DNA of 37,408 nucleotides from Oscillospiraceae bacterium (GTDB taxonomy: Bacteria > Bacillota > Clostridia > Oscillospirales > Oscillospiraceae), in assembly GCA_020025425.1 (NCBI GenBank), contig JAHHSD010000016.1, forward strand, positions 1-37,408, written 5' to 3'. This document shows positions 7,941-15,277 of the stretch, one piece after another. Made by a program: the position numbers and the translations under genes. How positions within the stretch are numbered: position 1 is the first letter of the stretch; each line of letters starts with the position of its first letter. Below the pieces are notes generated by a model. The model was not told the DNA's origin and searched no databases. It was given only the letters and a program-made list of their open reading frames with translations.

Positions 7941-8321
7941 GTGATATCCTTTGATCATTTTGCACCGGGGGAGGGGCTGCCCATCTATCTCCAAATCGTG
8001 CAGTATGTCAAGCGCGGCGTGGTAGGCGGGGCGATCCCGGATGGGGAAGAGCTGCCCTCCCGGCGCACACTGTCTGCCCTGCTGGGGGTCAACCCCAACA
8101 CTGTGCAGAAGGCCTACCGCATGTTGGAGGAGGAGGGCCTGATCCAGTCCCGGGCCGGAGCCAAGAGCTGCGTGGCCCTGGACGGGGACACCATCCCACG
8201 GCTGCGGGGGGAGCTGCTGCGGGAGGACGTGCGGCCCTTTGTCCGCACCCTGCGCCAGAGCGGGCTGAAAAAAGAGGAGGTTCTGGGTCTGATCGAGACC
8301 ATGTGGGAGGAAGAGATATGA
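7941..8321 (+). CDS. GntR family transcriptional regulator, YtrA subfamily
   Basis: A small one-domain regulator. The winged helix (GEGLPIYLQIVQYVKR ... PSRRTLSALLGVNPNTVQKAYRMLEEEGLI) fills residues 8-80 and a short C-terminal helical tail follows. This is the size (126 residues) and layout of YtrA-type GntR proteins, which repress ABC-transporter operons and are often relieved by cell-envelope stress. The start is GTG at 7941, with AGGAGG 6 nt before it; longer upstream readings run through the promoter and operators and are wrong. The stop overlaps the next gene (ATGA). Confidence 0.92.
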   Translation: MISFDHFAPGEGLPIYLQIVQYVKRGVVGGAIPDGEELPSRRTLSALLGVNPNTVQKAYRMLEEEGLIQSRAGAKSCVALDGDTIPRLRGELLREDVRPFVRTLRQSGLKKEEVLGLIETMWEEEI

Positions 8322-9028
8322 AAAAGTATAGTTCTGTCTGGATGCTCTATGCCAGAAGCACGATCTATCCGCTGATGGCTCTGCTGGGCATCATGGCGGC
8401 GGCCGATGTGCTCCTGTTCGGGCTGGCCGCGGGGCCGTCGATGAGCCTGACCATGATTTTTCGGGACAGCCATATTCCGCAGGCCGCGCTGGTGGTGTAC
8501 CTGCTCTGGTCAGCAGTGCTGCTTGTCCCGTCCAGCGCCAAGGCGGGCTGCACCCTGAACCGGCTGAGAATCGGGCCCAGAGCGGTGTTTGCCTGCCATG
8601 CCGGGTACAATACCCTGTGCTATGTTATCCTGTGGGGCTTTCAGGCGATGATTCTGCTGGCTGTTTTTGGCTGGCACGGCACCCAGGCTGATCCCAATGT
8701 CTACGGCCCTCAGTCCATCCTGCTGGCCTTCTATGGGGAGCAGTTCCTGCACAGTCTGCTGCCCATGCGGGACTGGACCGGCATCCTGCGTATGCTGGTA
8801 CTGTCCGGAGGCCTGGGGGTCATCTCCGCATCCGTCCCGGTGCGGCTGAGACGGGGGAAAAGCATCATTGCCCCGCTGGCCGTCATTGCTGTGGGGCTGC
8901 CCGCTGTGTTTCGGATGAAGCTGGCCGAGCCGGGGGAGGACCTCATCGTGATGGTGGGTGCTGTGGTGCTGGCCATCGTGGCGATCCGCTCCGCATTTCC
9001 AGGATCTGAGGAGGAGAGCTATCTATGA
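8318..9028 (+). CDS. Six-helix membrane protein, probable ABC permease subunit
   Basis: About six hydrophobic segments (near residues 14-38, 55-72, 90-117, 152-170, 180-198 and 206-226). It is co-translated with the GntR gene through a 4-nt overlap and followed by a second membrane gene and an ABC ATPase. I do not recognise a named family. By position it is a permease-type subunit of a YtrBCDEF-like transporter. The ATG at 8318 is chosen for the overlap and the GGAGGAAGAG before it. The substrate is unknown. Confidence 0.75.
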   Translation: MKKYSSVWMLYARSTIYPLMALLGIMAAADVLLFGLAAGPSMSLTMIFRDSHIPQAALVVYLLWSAVLLVPSSAKAGCTLNRLRIGPRAVFACHAGYNTLCYVILWGFQAMILLAVFGWHGTQADPNVYGPQSILLAFYGEQFLHSLLPMRDWTGILRMLVLSGGLGVISASVPVRLRRGKSIIAPLAVIAVGLPAVFRMKLAEPGEDLIVMVGAVVLAIVAIRSAFPGSEEESYL

Positions 9029-9507
9029 AGAATCGGAAAAAGCGCAGTTTTCTCTACCTGGCTCCGCCCCAGGCCGATGTGGGCCATGAGGGCCTGATCT
9101 TTGCCATCGGGGCAGCCCTGGCCGCCCTGTACAGCACCATTTTTCTGGACCGCTATTTCAACGCCAGAAGCGATCTCTATCAGTGGATCGGGGACAAAAA
9201 GGTGCTGGTGGAGGGGCTGGTGATGCCTGAGTTTTCTGTGCTGAGAGTCGGCGTGCTGAATGGCTTCGCCCTGCTGGCCCTGAGTATGCTGGCCGCAGTG
9301 CTGTGGCACTACATGAGTTACCGGGTGGGCAGTATGAGCATCTATGTCATGCGCCGTCTGCCCGATCAGCGGGTGATCCACCGCCAGTGCTGGACCCTGC
9401 CCATCCTGGGCGCGGTCCTCAGCGGTCTGGCCGCTCTGCTGATGCTGGGGATCTACTATCTTGTCTATCTGTATGCCACTCCGGCAGGCTGTCTGCCGGT
9501 GGGCTAG
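9025..9507 (+). CDS. Three-helix membrane protein of the ABC operon
   Basis: A 160-residue protein with three hydrophobic segments (about 22-44, 74-98 and 128-152) and a basic N-terminus (MKNRKKRS). It overlaps the preceding membrane gene by 4 nt and ends just before the ABC ATPase gene. The family is not recognised. It is probably a second, smaller membrane subunit of the same transporter. Confidence 0.72.
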   Translation: MKNRKKRSFLYLAPPQADVGHEGLIFAIGAALAALYSTIFLDRYFNARSDLYQWIGDKKVLVEGLVMPEFSVLRVGVLNGFALLALSMLAAVLWHYMSYRVGSMSIYVMRRLPDQRVIHRQCWTLPILGAVLSGLAALLMLGIYYLVYLYATPAGCLPVG

Positions 9508-9519
9508 GAGGTTATGAAT

Positions 9520-10254
9520 ATGATTGAACTAAACAATGTGAGCAAATCCTATGGGACCAAGCGGGCGCTGAAGGACGTGAATCTGACCCTGCCCCAGGGG
9601 GAGATCGTAGGCCTGTTCGGCGAGAACGGCGCCGGAAAGACCACCCTGATGAAGAGCATTCTGGGTTTTCTCAAGTACTTCGGCACCATCACGCTGGACG
9701 GCCAGCCCATCACCCCGGACAACCGCCACAGGCTGTCCTTCGCCACCTGTGAGCACTCCTTTTTTCCCAATCTGTCCCCCAAGTCCCACGCCCAGTTCTA
9801 CGCCGAGCAGTTTCCGCACTTTCGTCAGAAGCGGTTCGACGCCCTGATGGATTTCTTTGAGCTGCCCATGAACAAGCCGGTCCGCAGCTTTTCCACCGGC
9901 CAGAAGAACCAGTTTGAGGTCATCATGGCCCTGAGCCAGGGGGCGGATTACATTCTGATGGACGAACCTTTTGCGGGCAACGACGTATTCAACCGGGAGG
10001 ATTTTTACAAGGTCCTGCTGGGCATCCTGGAGCCGGAGGAGACGGTGATCCTGTCCACCCACCTCATTGAAGAGGTGTCCAACTTCATCGGATGGGCCAT
10101 TCTGCTCCGCCAGGGTGAGGTAGTGGGGGATACCACCACCGCTGAGCTGGAGGACGAGGGAAAGACCCTCATGGGCTATATCAAAGAGACCTATCACTAT
10201 CGTGCCGATCGGGTGAGCCGGGCACTGGATCAGCTCACCGACGGGCAGGAGTAA
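9520..10254 (+). CDS. ABC transporter ATP-binding protein (YtrB-like)
   Basis: An ATPase subunit. Walker A GENGAGKTT is at about residues 36-44, the signature FSTGQKNQ replaces the usual LSGGQ, Walker B is YILMDEPFAGND and the switch His lies in LSTHLIEE. The degenerate signature is common in YtrB/BcrA-type exporters. The ATG at 9520 has AGGAGG 8 nt upstream; the ATG at 9514 is only 2 nt from it. The 244 residues are normal. It should pair with the two membrane proteins upstream. Confidence 0.9.
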   Translation: MIELNNVSKSYGTKRALKDVNLTLPQGEIVGLFGENGAGKTTLMKSILGFLKYFGTITLDGQPITPDNRHRLSFATCEHSFFPNLSPKSHAQFYAEQFPHFRQKRFDALMDFFELPMNKPVRSFSTGQKNQFEVIMALSQGADYILMDEPFAGNDVFNREDFYKVLLGILEPEETVILSTHLIEEVSNFIGWAILLRQGEVVGDTTTAELEDEGKTLMGYIKETYHYRADRVSRALDQLTDGQE

Positions 10255-10266
10255 GGGGGGACCCAT

Positions 10267-11685
10267 ATGAAAAAAAGTCTGATCGCAATGGTGGTGCTGC
10301 TGGCTGTTGCTGTGACCAGCCTGGGGGTGTCCAGCCTGGCCCTGGACCGAAGCGGGGAGCAGGTGGAGATCAGGGAGACCACTCTGATGGGGGACCGATC
10401 CGCCGCCCAGGGGCTGAATCTCCGGATGAACCTGCATTTCAATGAGCATCTCCGGTGGACCACGGAGCTGTCGTCCGACAAAAAGCCGGAAACAGCCATG
10501 AGGTTCAGCTGGTCCGGCCTTCCCAATGCTTTTCCGGCCAGCGAACAGGTGCTGTTGTATGGCGGGGACATGAACCTGTCCTCCAGCGGAAGCCTGAGCC
10601 TGCCCGATGGGGACATGGAGTTTGTGGGGCTCAATGAGCTGCTGATGGATGTGGCCGACCGCACCCAGGCGGGCGGGACCAACGTGGAGACGCTGCGGTA
10701 TCGGGACTATTACAGCTTCTATCCGCTGAGTGTCAGCCTTTTACGGAGAGATGGGTATTTGGATTGGCATGAGCTGCAATATATGGATCTGGCCGAAAAT
10801 CCACATTATCAGATCCTGACCGATCTGGCCCAGGCCTTCCAATTTCCGGTGGAGGAGGACCACCTGGTAAAGGCCTCAGTCACCAAGCATGAGACCGGGG
10901 AAATCAGCTCCCTGGATGTCCGCAGCGAGCACACACCCAACATTGCAGCCCTCAGCGCCCCCGCTGACCAATACCTCTATTTTGTGGTCAGCGCGTACAC
11001 TGAGGAGGGGGAGCTGGTGGATTACAGCCGGACCCCCGGCGGATACGGGCTCTACCGTCTGCCCAGGGAGGGGGACCTGTCCATCGGCCAGCTGGAGATG
11101 GTGCTGCCCCTGGAGCCCGGGGAGAACGTGCTGGAGATGACGGAAAAGCCCGGCGGAGAGGACCTTCTTATGGTGGAGCACCGGGATGGGGCCTATCTGC
11201 TGCGTGTGCTGGATGGAGCCACCGGGCAGGAGAAGCAGAGCCTGCCCCTGTGGGAGGTCGGCGATCCGGGCAGCAGCAGCTATTTCGGCCAGGCTGTCTA
11301 TGATGATTTTTTGGTGATTTACGGAGAAAAGAACCGGTTCCATGTGTTTCAGGACACGGGGAGCGGGTATATCCCGGCGCTGAGCGGGACCCTGGCTGAC
11401 TTTACGACCCTGGGCGGAGGAGAGCTGGAGAGGGTAAATCGCATGGATGCGCAGGTCTTTGACGGCACACGTCTGGCCGAGGTATATGGGACCCATTATG
11501 GGGACGGGCAGAACAGGATGCTGCGCCTGGTCCTCGTGGTCTACGATGCAGATGGCATCGCCTATGCCGGTGTGCTGGACAACAGTATGGATCTGTGTAT
11601 CTCCGGCCATGTGGAGTGGCGGGACAAGTGCCAGCTGCTGGAGCGGAATGCGATCCAGCTGGAGTGGACCCACACAGCGCCCTGA
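10267..11685 (+). CDS. Exported protein of unknown function in the ABC operon, C-terminal repeat region
   Basis: The N-terminus MKKSLIAMVVLLAVAVTSLG is a signal anchor or signal peptide without a lipobox. The N-terminal third (about 30-220) has no motif I recognise. From about 280 on there are repeated short beta-strand patterns (EDLLMVEHRDGAYLLRVLD, YDDFLVIYGEKNRFHVF) that suggest a beta-propeller. GGGGGG lies 6 nt before the ATG and the gene starts 12 nt after the ATPase. It may be an extracytoplasmic sensor or accessory subunit, as DUF-type extracellular partners are common in YtrA-controlled operons. The function is not known. Confidence 0.72.
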   Translation: MKKSLIAMVVLLAVAVTSLGVSSLALDRSGEQVEIRETTLMGDRSAAQGLNLRMNLHFNEHLRWTTELSSDKKPETAMRFSWSGLPNAFPASEQVLLYGGDMNLSSSGSLSLPDGDMEFVGLNELLMDVADRTQAGGTNVETLRYRDYYSFYPLSVSLLRRDGYLDWHELQYMDLAENPHYQILTDLAQAFQFPVEEDHLVKASVTKHETGEISSLDVRSEHTPNIAALSAPADQYLYFVVSAYTEEGELVDYSRTPGGYGLYRLPREGDLSIGQLEMVLPLEPGENVLEMTEKPGGEDLLMVEHRDGAYLLRVLDGATGQEKQSLPLWEVGDPGSSSYFGQAVYDDFLVIYGEKNRFHVFQDTGSGYIPALSGTLADFTTLGGGELERVNRMDAQVFDGTRLAEVYGTHYGDGQNRMLRLVLVVYDADGIAYAGVLDNSMDLCISGHVEWRDKCQLLERNAIQLEWTHTAP

Positions 11686-11694
11686 GCGCATAAC

Positions 11695-11733
11695 AGGACC
11701 CCCTCCTGTCCGATTTGGACGGGAGGGGGTCCT
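11695..11733. terminator. Bidirectional hairpin between the ABC operon and the rodA-like gene
   Basis: A 12-bp perfect stem AGGACCCCCTCC / GGAGGGGGTCCT, which extends through GTCC/GGAC inside the loop. It lies between convergent genes. There is no long T-run, so termination efficiency is uncertain. Confidence 0.7.
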
Positions 11734-11738
11734 TGGAT

Positions 11739-12920
11739 TCAGACCATATATCGGTCCTTGAGCCAGCTTGGGGAGGATTGGGCCTTGATGCTGGAGACCA
11801 GGCCCATAGCGGCGAACATGGTGACGATGGAGGAGCCGCCGTAGCTGATGAAGGGGAGGGTCAGGCCCATGACCGGGGCCACGAACAGGCACATGCCCAC
11901 GTTGAAGGCGATCTGGGCGATCAGCATTCCTGCCGCCCCCATGGCCACATAGGCGGAGAAGGGGGAGTTGGCGTGCCGTCCGACCCAGATGCAGCGCAGC
12001 ACGATCAGGGCCAGAAGTCCCAGCAGCAGGAGACAGCCGATCATGCCGAACTCCTCGCCGCAGACGGCGAAGATGAAGTCGCTCTCCCGGACGGGCAGGG
12101 CATCGCTGAAGGAGGCCTGGGTCTGCATCCCGTTGAGGTAGCCCTGGCCGGTGAGCTGTCCCGAGCCGATGGCCAGCAGGGAGCGGGTCTGCTGAAAGCC
12201 CTTGCCCAGGGGGTCCAGATCGTGGTCAAAAACCACCCGGAACCGGCGGATGCGGTAGTCGTCCCAGTACTTTGTGTGGGGCAGGATAATGTTCCAGAGG
12301 ATCAGGACGGAGGACAGTCCCAGCCCGCCCACACCAACGAACCAGCGCAGCTTGACGCCGGCGGTCCAGGCCATGGTGACGAAGATGCACATGTAGATCA
12401 CGCACATACCCATGTCACCGCAGACAGCGGCGACCAGACCCACCATAAATACCAGGTGCATGCCGATCTTTGCGATGGATGGAATGGAGCTGATGTCGTG
12501 ATCCTGGGCCTGGATATGGCTGATCTGATAGGCCAGCAGCAGGATAAAGGTCAGCTTCACGATCTCGTCGGGCTGGATGGTGATGGGAATGCCGGGGAGC
12601 TGGATCCAGTTTCGGTTGCCGTAGACCTCCACGCCCAGGGGAGTGCGTACCAGCATCACGAAACAGATATTGAAGAACAGGATCAGCTTCCAGCCCTTTT
12701 CCAACAGTGTATGCAGGTCCACAAAGGTCAGGACCATAAAAAGAACCACGCCGATCATAACGCCGGCGGACTGGACGATGATGGAGCGATTGCTGCCAAA
12801 GTAGCGGGTCGCGCTGTAAATCAGGATCAGGCCGAAGCCGCTGGCTGCCACACACAGAGAGAGCAGCACAAGATCCCCTTTGCGGAAAAATTCCCGCAGC
12901 GCAGAGAGTAAGGAATTCAC
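11739..12920 (-). CDS. rodA: SEDS-family peptidoglycan glycosyltransferase RodA/FtsW
   Basis: A polytopic membrane protein (about 10 helices) that polymerises lipid II. SEDS signatures are seen: GNRNWIQLPG, IQPDEIVKL (usually QPSE), the loop LPVRESDFIFAVCGEEFG with the catalytic-type Asp, and GLTLPFISYGGSS near the end. ISYGGSS with no division genes nearby fits RodA better than FtsW, but the split is uncertain. The GTG at 12920 is preferred because GAGGTGA precedes it. A longer reading from TTG at 12947 starts almost at the expected transcript start. It is transcribed alone, divergent from tsaE. No class-b PBP partner is adjacent. Confidence 0.88.
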   Translation of the reverse strand: MNSLLSALREFFRKGDLVLLSLCVAASGFGLILIYSATRYFGSNRSIIVQSAGVMIGVVLFMVLTFVDLHTLLEKGWKLILFFNICFVMLVRTPLGVEVYGNRNWIQLPGIPITIQPDEIVKLTFILLLAYQISHIQAQDHDISSIPSIAKIGMHLVFMVGLVAAVCGDMGMCVIYMCIFVTMAWTAGVKLRWFVGVGGLGLSSVLILWNIILPHTKYWDDYRIRRFRVVFDHDLDPLGKGFQQTRSLLAIGSGQLTGQGYLNGMQTQASFSDALPVRESDFIFAVCGEEFGMIGCLLLLGLLALIVLRCIWVGRHANSPFSAYVAMGAAGMLIAQIAFNVGMCLFVAPVMGLTLPFISYGGSSIVTMFAAMGLVSSIKAQSSPSWLKDRYMV

Positions 12921-12953
12921 ATGTTCACCTCGGGTATTCAGATTCAATTTTAT

Positions 12954-12982
12954 ATTTTACCACTTTTCTCTGGAAAGAACAA
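12954..12982 (-). promoter_or_regulatory. Promoter of the rodA-like gene
   Basis: On the minus strand, -35 TTGTTC (12982-12977), 17 nt, -10 TAAAAT (12959-12954). It supports the GTG start at 12920. Confidence 0.6.
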
Positions 12983-13000
12983 CGGGAAGTGTGTTATAAT
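12971..13000 (+). promoter_or_regulatory. Promoter of tsaE-tsaB
   Basis: -35 TGGAAA (12971-12976), 18 nt, -10 TATAAT (12995-13000). It overlaps the -35 of the divergent rodA-like promoter, so the two may compete. Confidence 0.55.
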
Positions 13001-13056
13001 CTGAGTCATATCAAAAAGAAGTGTGGGGACACACAACAAAGGAAAGGGGATCCGAG

Positions 13057-13482
13057 ATGGAGTGGATCACCAACAGTGAAGAGGAGACTGAGCAGCTGGG
13101 GCAGCGCCTGGGACAGGCGGTGCAGGCCGGAGCTGTGATCGCCTATACCGGCGACCTGGGGGCGGGCAAGACCGCGTTTACCCGGGGCCTGGCCCGGGGC
13201 CTGGGCATCCGGGAGCGGATCACCAGCCCGACCTTTACCATCGTCAATGAGTACGAGGGCGGGCGGCTGCCTCTGTTTCATTTCGATATGTACCGGCTGG
13301 GGAGCTCAGATGAGCTCTACGACATTGGCTGGGAGGACTACCTGGCCCGAAACGGCGTGTGTGCCGTGGAGTGGAGTGAGCGGGTGGAGGACGCTCTGGA
13401 GGAGGACACCATTCGGGTGGACGTCCGCCGGGGCGACAGCGACGACCAGCGGCGCATCAGTATCAAGGGGGTAGAACTGTGA
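13057..13482 (+). CDS. tsaE: tRNA t6A biosynthesis ATPase TsaE
   Basis: A small P-loop ATPase that drives the TsaBDE complex in making threonylcarbamoyl-A37 of ANN-decoding tRNAs. Walker A GDLGAGKT is at about residues 34-41, and the family motifs FTRGLARGLG, SPTFTIVNEY and HFDMYRL follow. The 141 residues are normal. The ATG at 13057 has GGAAAGGGGA upstream; a GTG at 13021 is too close to the promoter. The stop overlaps the tsaB start by 4 nt. Confidence 0.95.
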   Translation: MEWITNSEEETEQLGQRLGQAVQAGAVIAYTGDLGAGKTAFTRGLARGLGIRERITSPTFTIVNEYEGGRLPLFHFDMYRLGSSDELYDIGWEDYLARNGVCAVEWSERVEDALEEDTIRVDVRRGDSDDQRRISIKGVEL

Positions 13483-14192
13483 AAATACTGGCCATAGAGT
13501 CCTCAGCCACCGCCTGCTCGGCGGCTCTGTGCGAGGACGAGGTCCTGATTGCCCAGACCTGGCAGAACAGCGGACTGACCCACAGCTGCACGCTGCTGCC
13601 CATGGTGGACAATATGCTCAAAAGCTGCGGCGCGTCCCTGGACCAGGTGGATGTGCTGGCTGTTGCGGCCGGGCCGGGCTCGTTTACCGGCCTGCGCATC
13701 GGCGTGGCCACCGTCAAGGGGCTGGCCTGGCCGGGGGACAAGCCCTGCGCCCCATGCTCGACGCTGGAGTCCATGGCGTGGCCCCTGGCCCATCTGGAGG
13801 ACACCGTGATCGTCTGTGCTATGGACGCCCGGCGCAAACAGGTATATAATGCGCTGTTCCTGGCCCGGGGCGGACGGCTGGAGCGGCTGAGTCCCGACCG
13901 GGCAATCAGCCTGGCCGATCTGGGCGAGGAAATAAAAAACATCGAAAAGCCTAAAATCGTTGTTGGAGATGGGGCGGCATTGTGTTATAATACCTTAACA
14001 GAACAAGGTATTTCTCTCACTCTTGCGCCGGAGCATCTGCGGATGCAGGGTGCGTGGGGAGTGGCCCGCGCCGCGGTGGAGATCATCCGGGCCGACGGCC
14101 TGATCAGCGGCCGGGATCTGGCGCCAGCCTACCACCGCCTGTCCCAGGCGGAACGGGAACGGCTGGAGCGGGAACAGAAAAATAAAGGATAA
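13479..14192 (+). CDS. tsaB: tRNA t6A biosynthesis protein TsaB
   Basis: An inactive ASKHA-fold partner of TsaD in the t6A complex. The motifs KILAIESSATACSAAL and AAGPGSFTGLRIGVATVKGLA are diagnostic. The GTG start overlaps the tsaE stop (GTGA), a usual coupling. The 237 residues are normal. TsaD, the catalytic subunit, is not in the window; TsaC is at 27513. Codons around 13940-14010 are unusually AT-rich and contain a promoter-like pair. Confidence 0.94.
   Translation: MKILAIESSATACSAALCEDEVLIAQTWQNSGLTHSCTLLPMVDNMLKSCGASLDQVDVLAVAAGPGSFTGLRIGVATVKGLAWPGDKPCAPCSTLESMAWPLAHLEDTVIVCAMDARRKQVYNALFLARGGRLERLSPDRAISLADLGEEIKNIEKPKIVVGDGAALCYNTLTEQGISLTLAPEHLRMQGAWGVARAAVEIIRADGLISGRDLAPAYHRLSQAERERLEREQKNKG
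13963..14010 (+). promoter_or_regulatory. Possible internal promoter plus dyad inside tsaB, toward upp
   Basis: TTGGAG (13963-13968), 17 nt, TATAAT (13986-13991). The last T of the -10 begins a dyad, TACCTT-N8-AAGGTA (13991-14010). It is coding sequence, so this may be chance, but it would supply upp, which has no promoter of its own. Confidence 0.35.
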
Positions 14193-14206
14193 AAGAGGTA
14201 TTTGAC

Positions 14207-14842
14207 ATGTTTGACAGCAAAGTACACGTTTTGGACCACCCCCTGCTCCAGCATAAGGTGAGCATTCTCCGTGATAAGAACACCGGTGTGAAGGAGTTCC
14301 GCGAGATCGTCTCTGAGATTGCCGCTCTGGAGTGCTACGAGGCCACCCGTGACCTGCCCCTTCAGGACGTGGAGATCGAGACCCCCATCGCCACCGGCAC
14401 TTTCAAGTGCCTGGCTGGCAAGAAGCTGGCCATCGTGCCCATCCTGCGCGCCGGCCTGGGCATGGTGGACGGGATCCTGACCCTGATCCCCTCTGCCAAG
14501 GTGGGCCACATCGGCCTGTACCGCGACCCCGAGACCCACGAGCCCGTGGAGTACTACTGCAAGATGCCCACCGATATCGCTGAGCGTGACGTGATCGTCC
14601 TCGATCCCATGCTGGCTACCGGCGGCTCCGCTGTGGCCGCTATCCAGTTTATGAAGAATTACGGCTGCAAGCACATCAAGCTGATGAACGTCCTGGCTGC
14701 GCCTGAGGGCATCGAGGCCGTCCGCGCCGCCCACCCGGACGTGGAGATCTATGTGGCTGCCGTGGATGAGAAGCTCAACGATCACGCCTACATTGTGCCC
14801 GGCCTGGGTGATGCCGGCGACCGTATTTTCGGTACCAAGTAA
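14207..14842 (+). CDS. upp: Uracil phosphoribosyltransferase
   Basis: Salvages uracil with PRPP to UMP in the cytoplasm. The motifs are PILRAGLGMVDG, the PRPP loop VIVLDPMLATGGSA and the C-terminal uracil-binding YIVPGLGDAGDRIFGT. The 211 residues match the family closely. It starts 14 nt after tsaB, with AAAAGAGG upstream. A strong terminator follows at once. The gene uses few rare codons, as expected for an efficiently expressed enzyme. Confidence 0.97.
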   Translation: MFDSKVHVLDHPLLQHKVSILRDKNTGVKEFREIVSEIAALECYEATRDLPLQDVEIETPIATGTFKCLAGKKLAIVPILRAGLGMVDGILTLIPSAKVGHIGLYRDPETHEPVEYYCKMPTDIAERDVIVLDPMLATGGSAVAAIQFMKNYGCKHIKLMNVLAAPEGIEAVRAAHPDVEIYVAAVDEKLNDHAYIVPGLGDAGDRIFGTK

Positions 14843-14860
14843 GCTCTGCTCTTGAACAGG

Positions 14861-14890
14861 AAAGGGACCGCTCTCAGAGCGGTCCCTTTT
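14861..14890 (+). terminator. Intrinsic terminator after upp
   Basis: Nearly perfect stem AAAGGGACCGCTCT / AGAGCGGTCCCTTT with a one-base centre (so a small functional loop), ending in TTTT. Confidence 0.92.
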
Positions 14891-14921
14891 ATCAAAGGCC
14901 CAGACGCCCGTCGGAACCGGA

Positions 14922-14950
14922 TTGACAGGAGGAGAGGGAGACCGTATAAT
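14922..14950 (+). promoter_or_regulatory. Consensus promoter of the DUF951-radical SAM operon
   Basis: A perfect TTGACA (14922-14927), a 17-nt purine-rich spacer and a perfect TATAAT (14945-14950). The leader before the GTG at 15015 is about 58 nt. Confidence 0.92.
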
Positions 14951-15014
14951 GGGCACAATCAGATAGGACCCCGGATCTGCTGCGGCAGACAGCGTGGTCA
15001 GAGGAGGAATGACA

Positions 15015-15215
15015 GTGGATATCCGGGTCGGCGATGTGCTGAAAATGAAAAAGGCCCACCCCTGCGGCAGTCAGGAGTGGGAGGTGCTCCGTGTTGGGAT
15101 GGATTTCAAAATGCGGTGCATGGGCTGCGGACACGAGGTCATGCTTCCCCGGTCCAAGGCGGAGCGGAATATCCGCAAGGTTCTGCGAGACGGAAGTCCC
15201 GTGGACACCCTTTGA
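15015..15215 (+). CDS. DUF951 family protein
   Basis: A 66-residue conserved protein. From the GTG start it reads MDIRVGDVLKMKKAHPCGS..., the standard DUF951 opening. AGGAGG lies 7 nt before this GTG, whereas the ATG at 15009 is only 1 nt from it. Cys in AHPCGS and the pair CMGCGH are conserved and could hold a metal. The family is widespread in Firmicutes, often near mechanosensitive-channel or ribosome-related genes; its role is unknown. Confidence 0.9.
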   Translation: MDIRVGDVLKMKKAHPCGSQEWEVLRVGMDFKMRCMGCGHEVMLPRSKAERNIRKVLRDGSPVDTL

Positions 15216-15221
15216 ACGAGA

Positions 15222-15241
15222 GCTTCTGCACGAGCAGAAGC
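15222..15241. repeat. Intergenic hairpin between DUF951 and radical SAM genes
   Basis: GCTTCTGC-ACGA-GCAGAAGC, a perfect 8-bp stem with a 4-nt loop. There is no T-run, so it is more likely an RNA processing or stability element than a terminator. Confidence 0.5.
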
Positions 15242-15277
15242 CGAACGATGCCAAGAAGTTTGAAAGGATAACAAATT

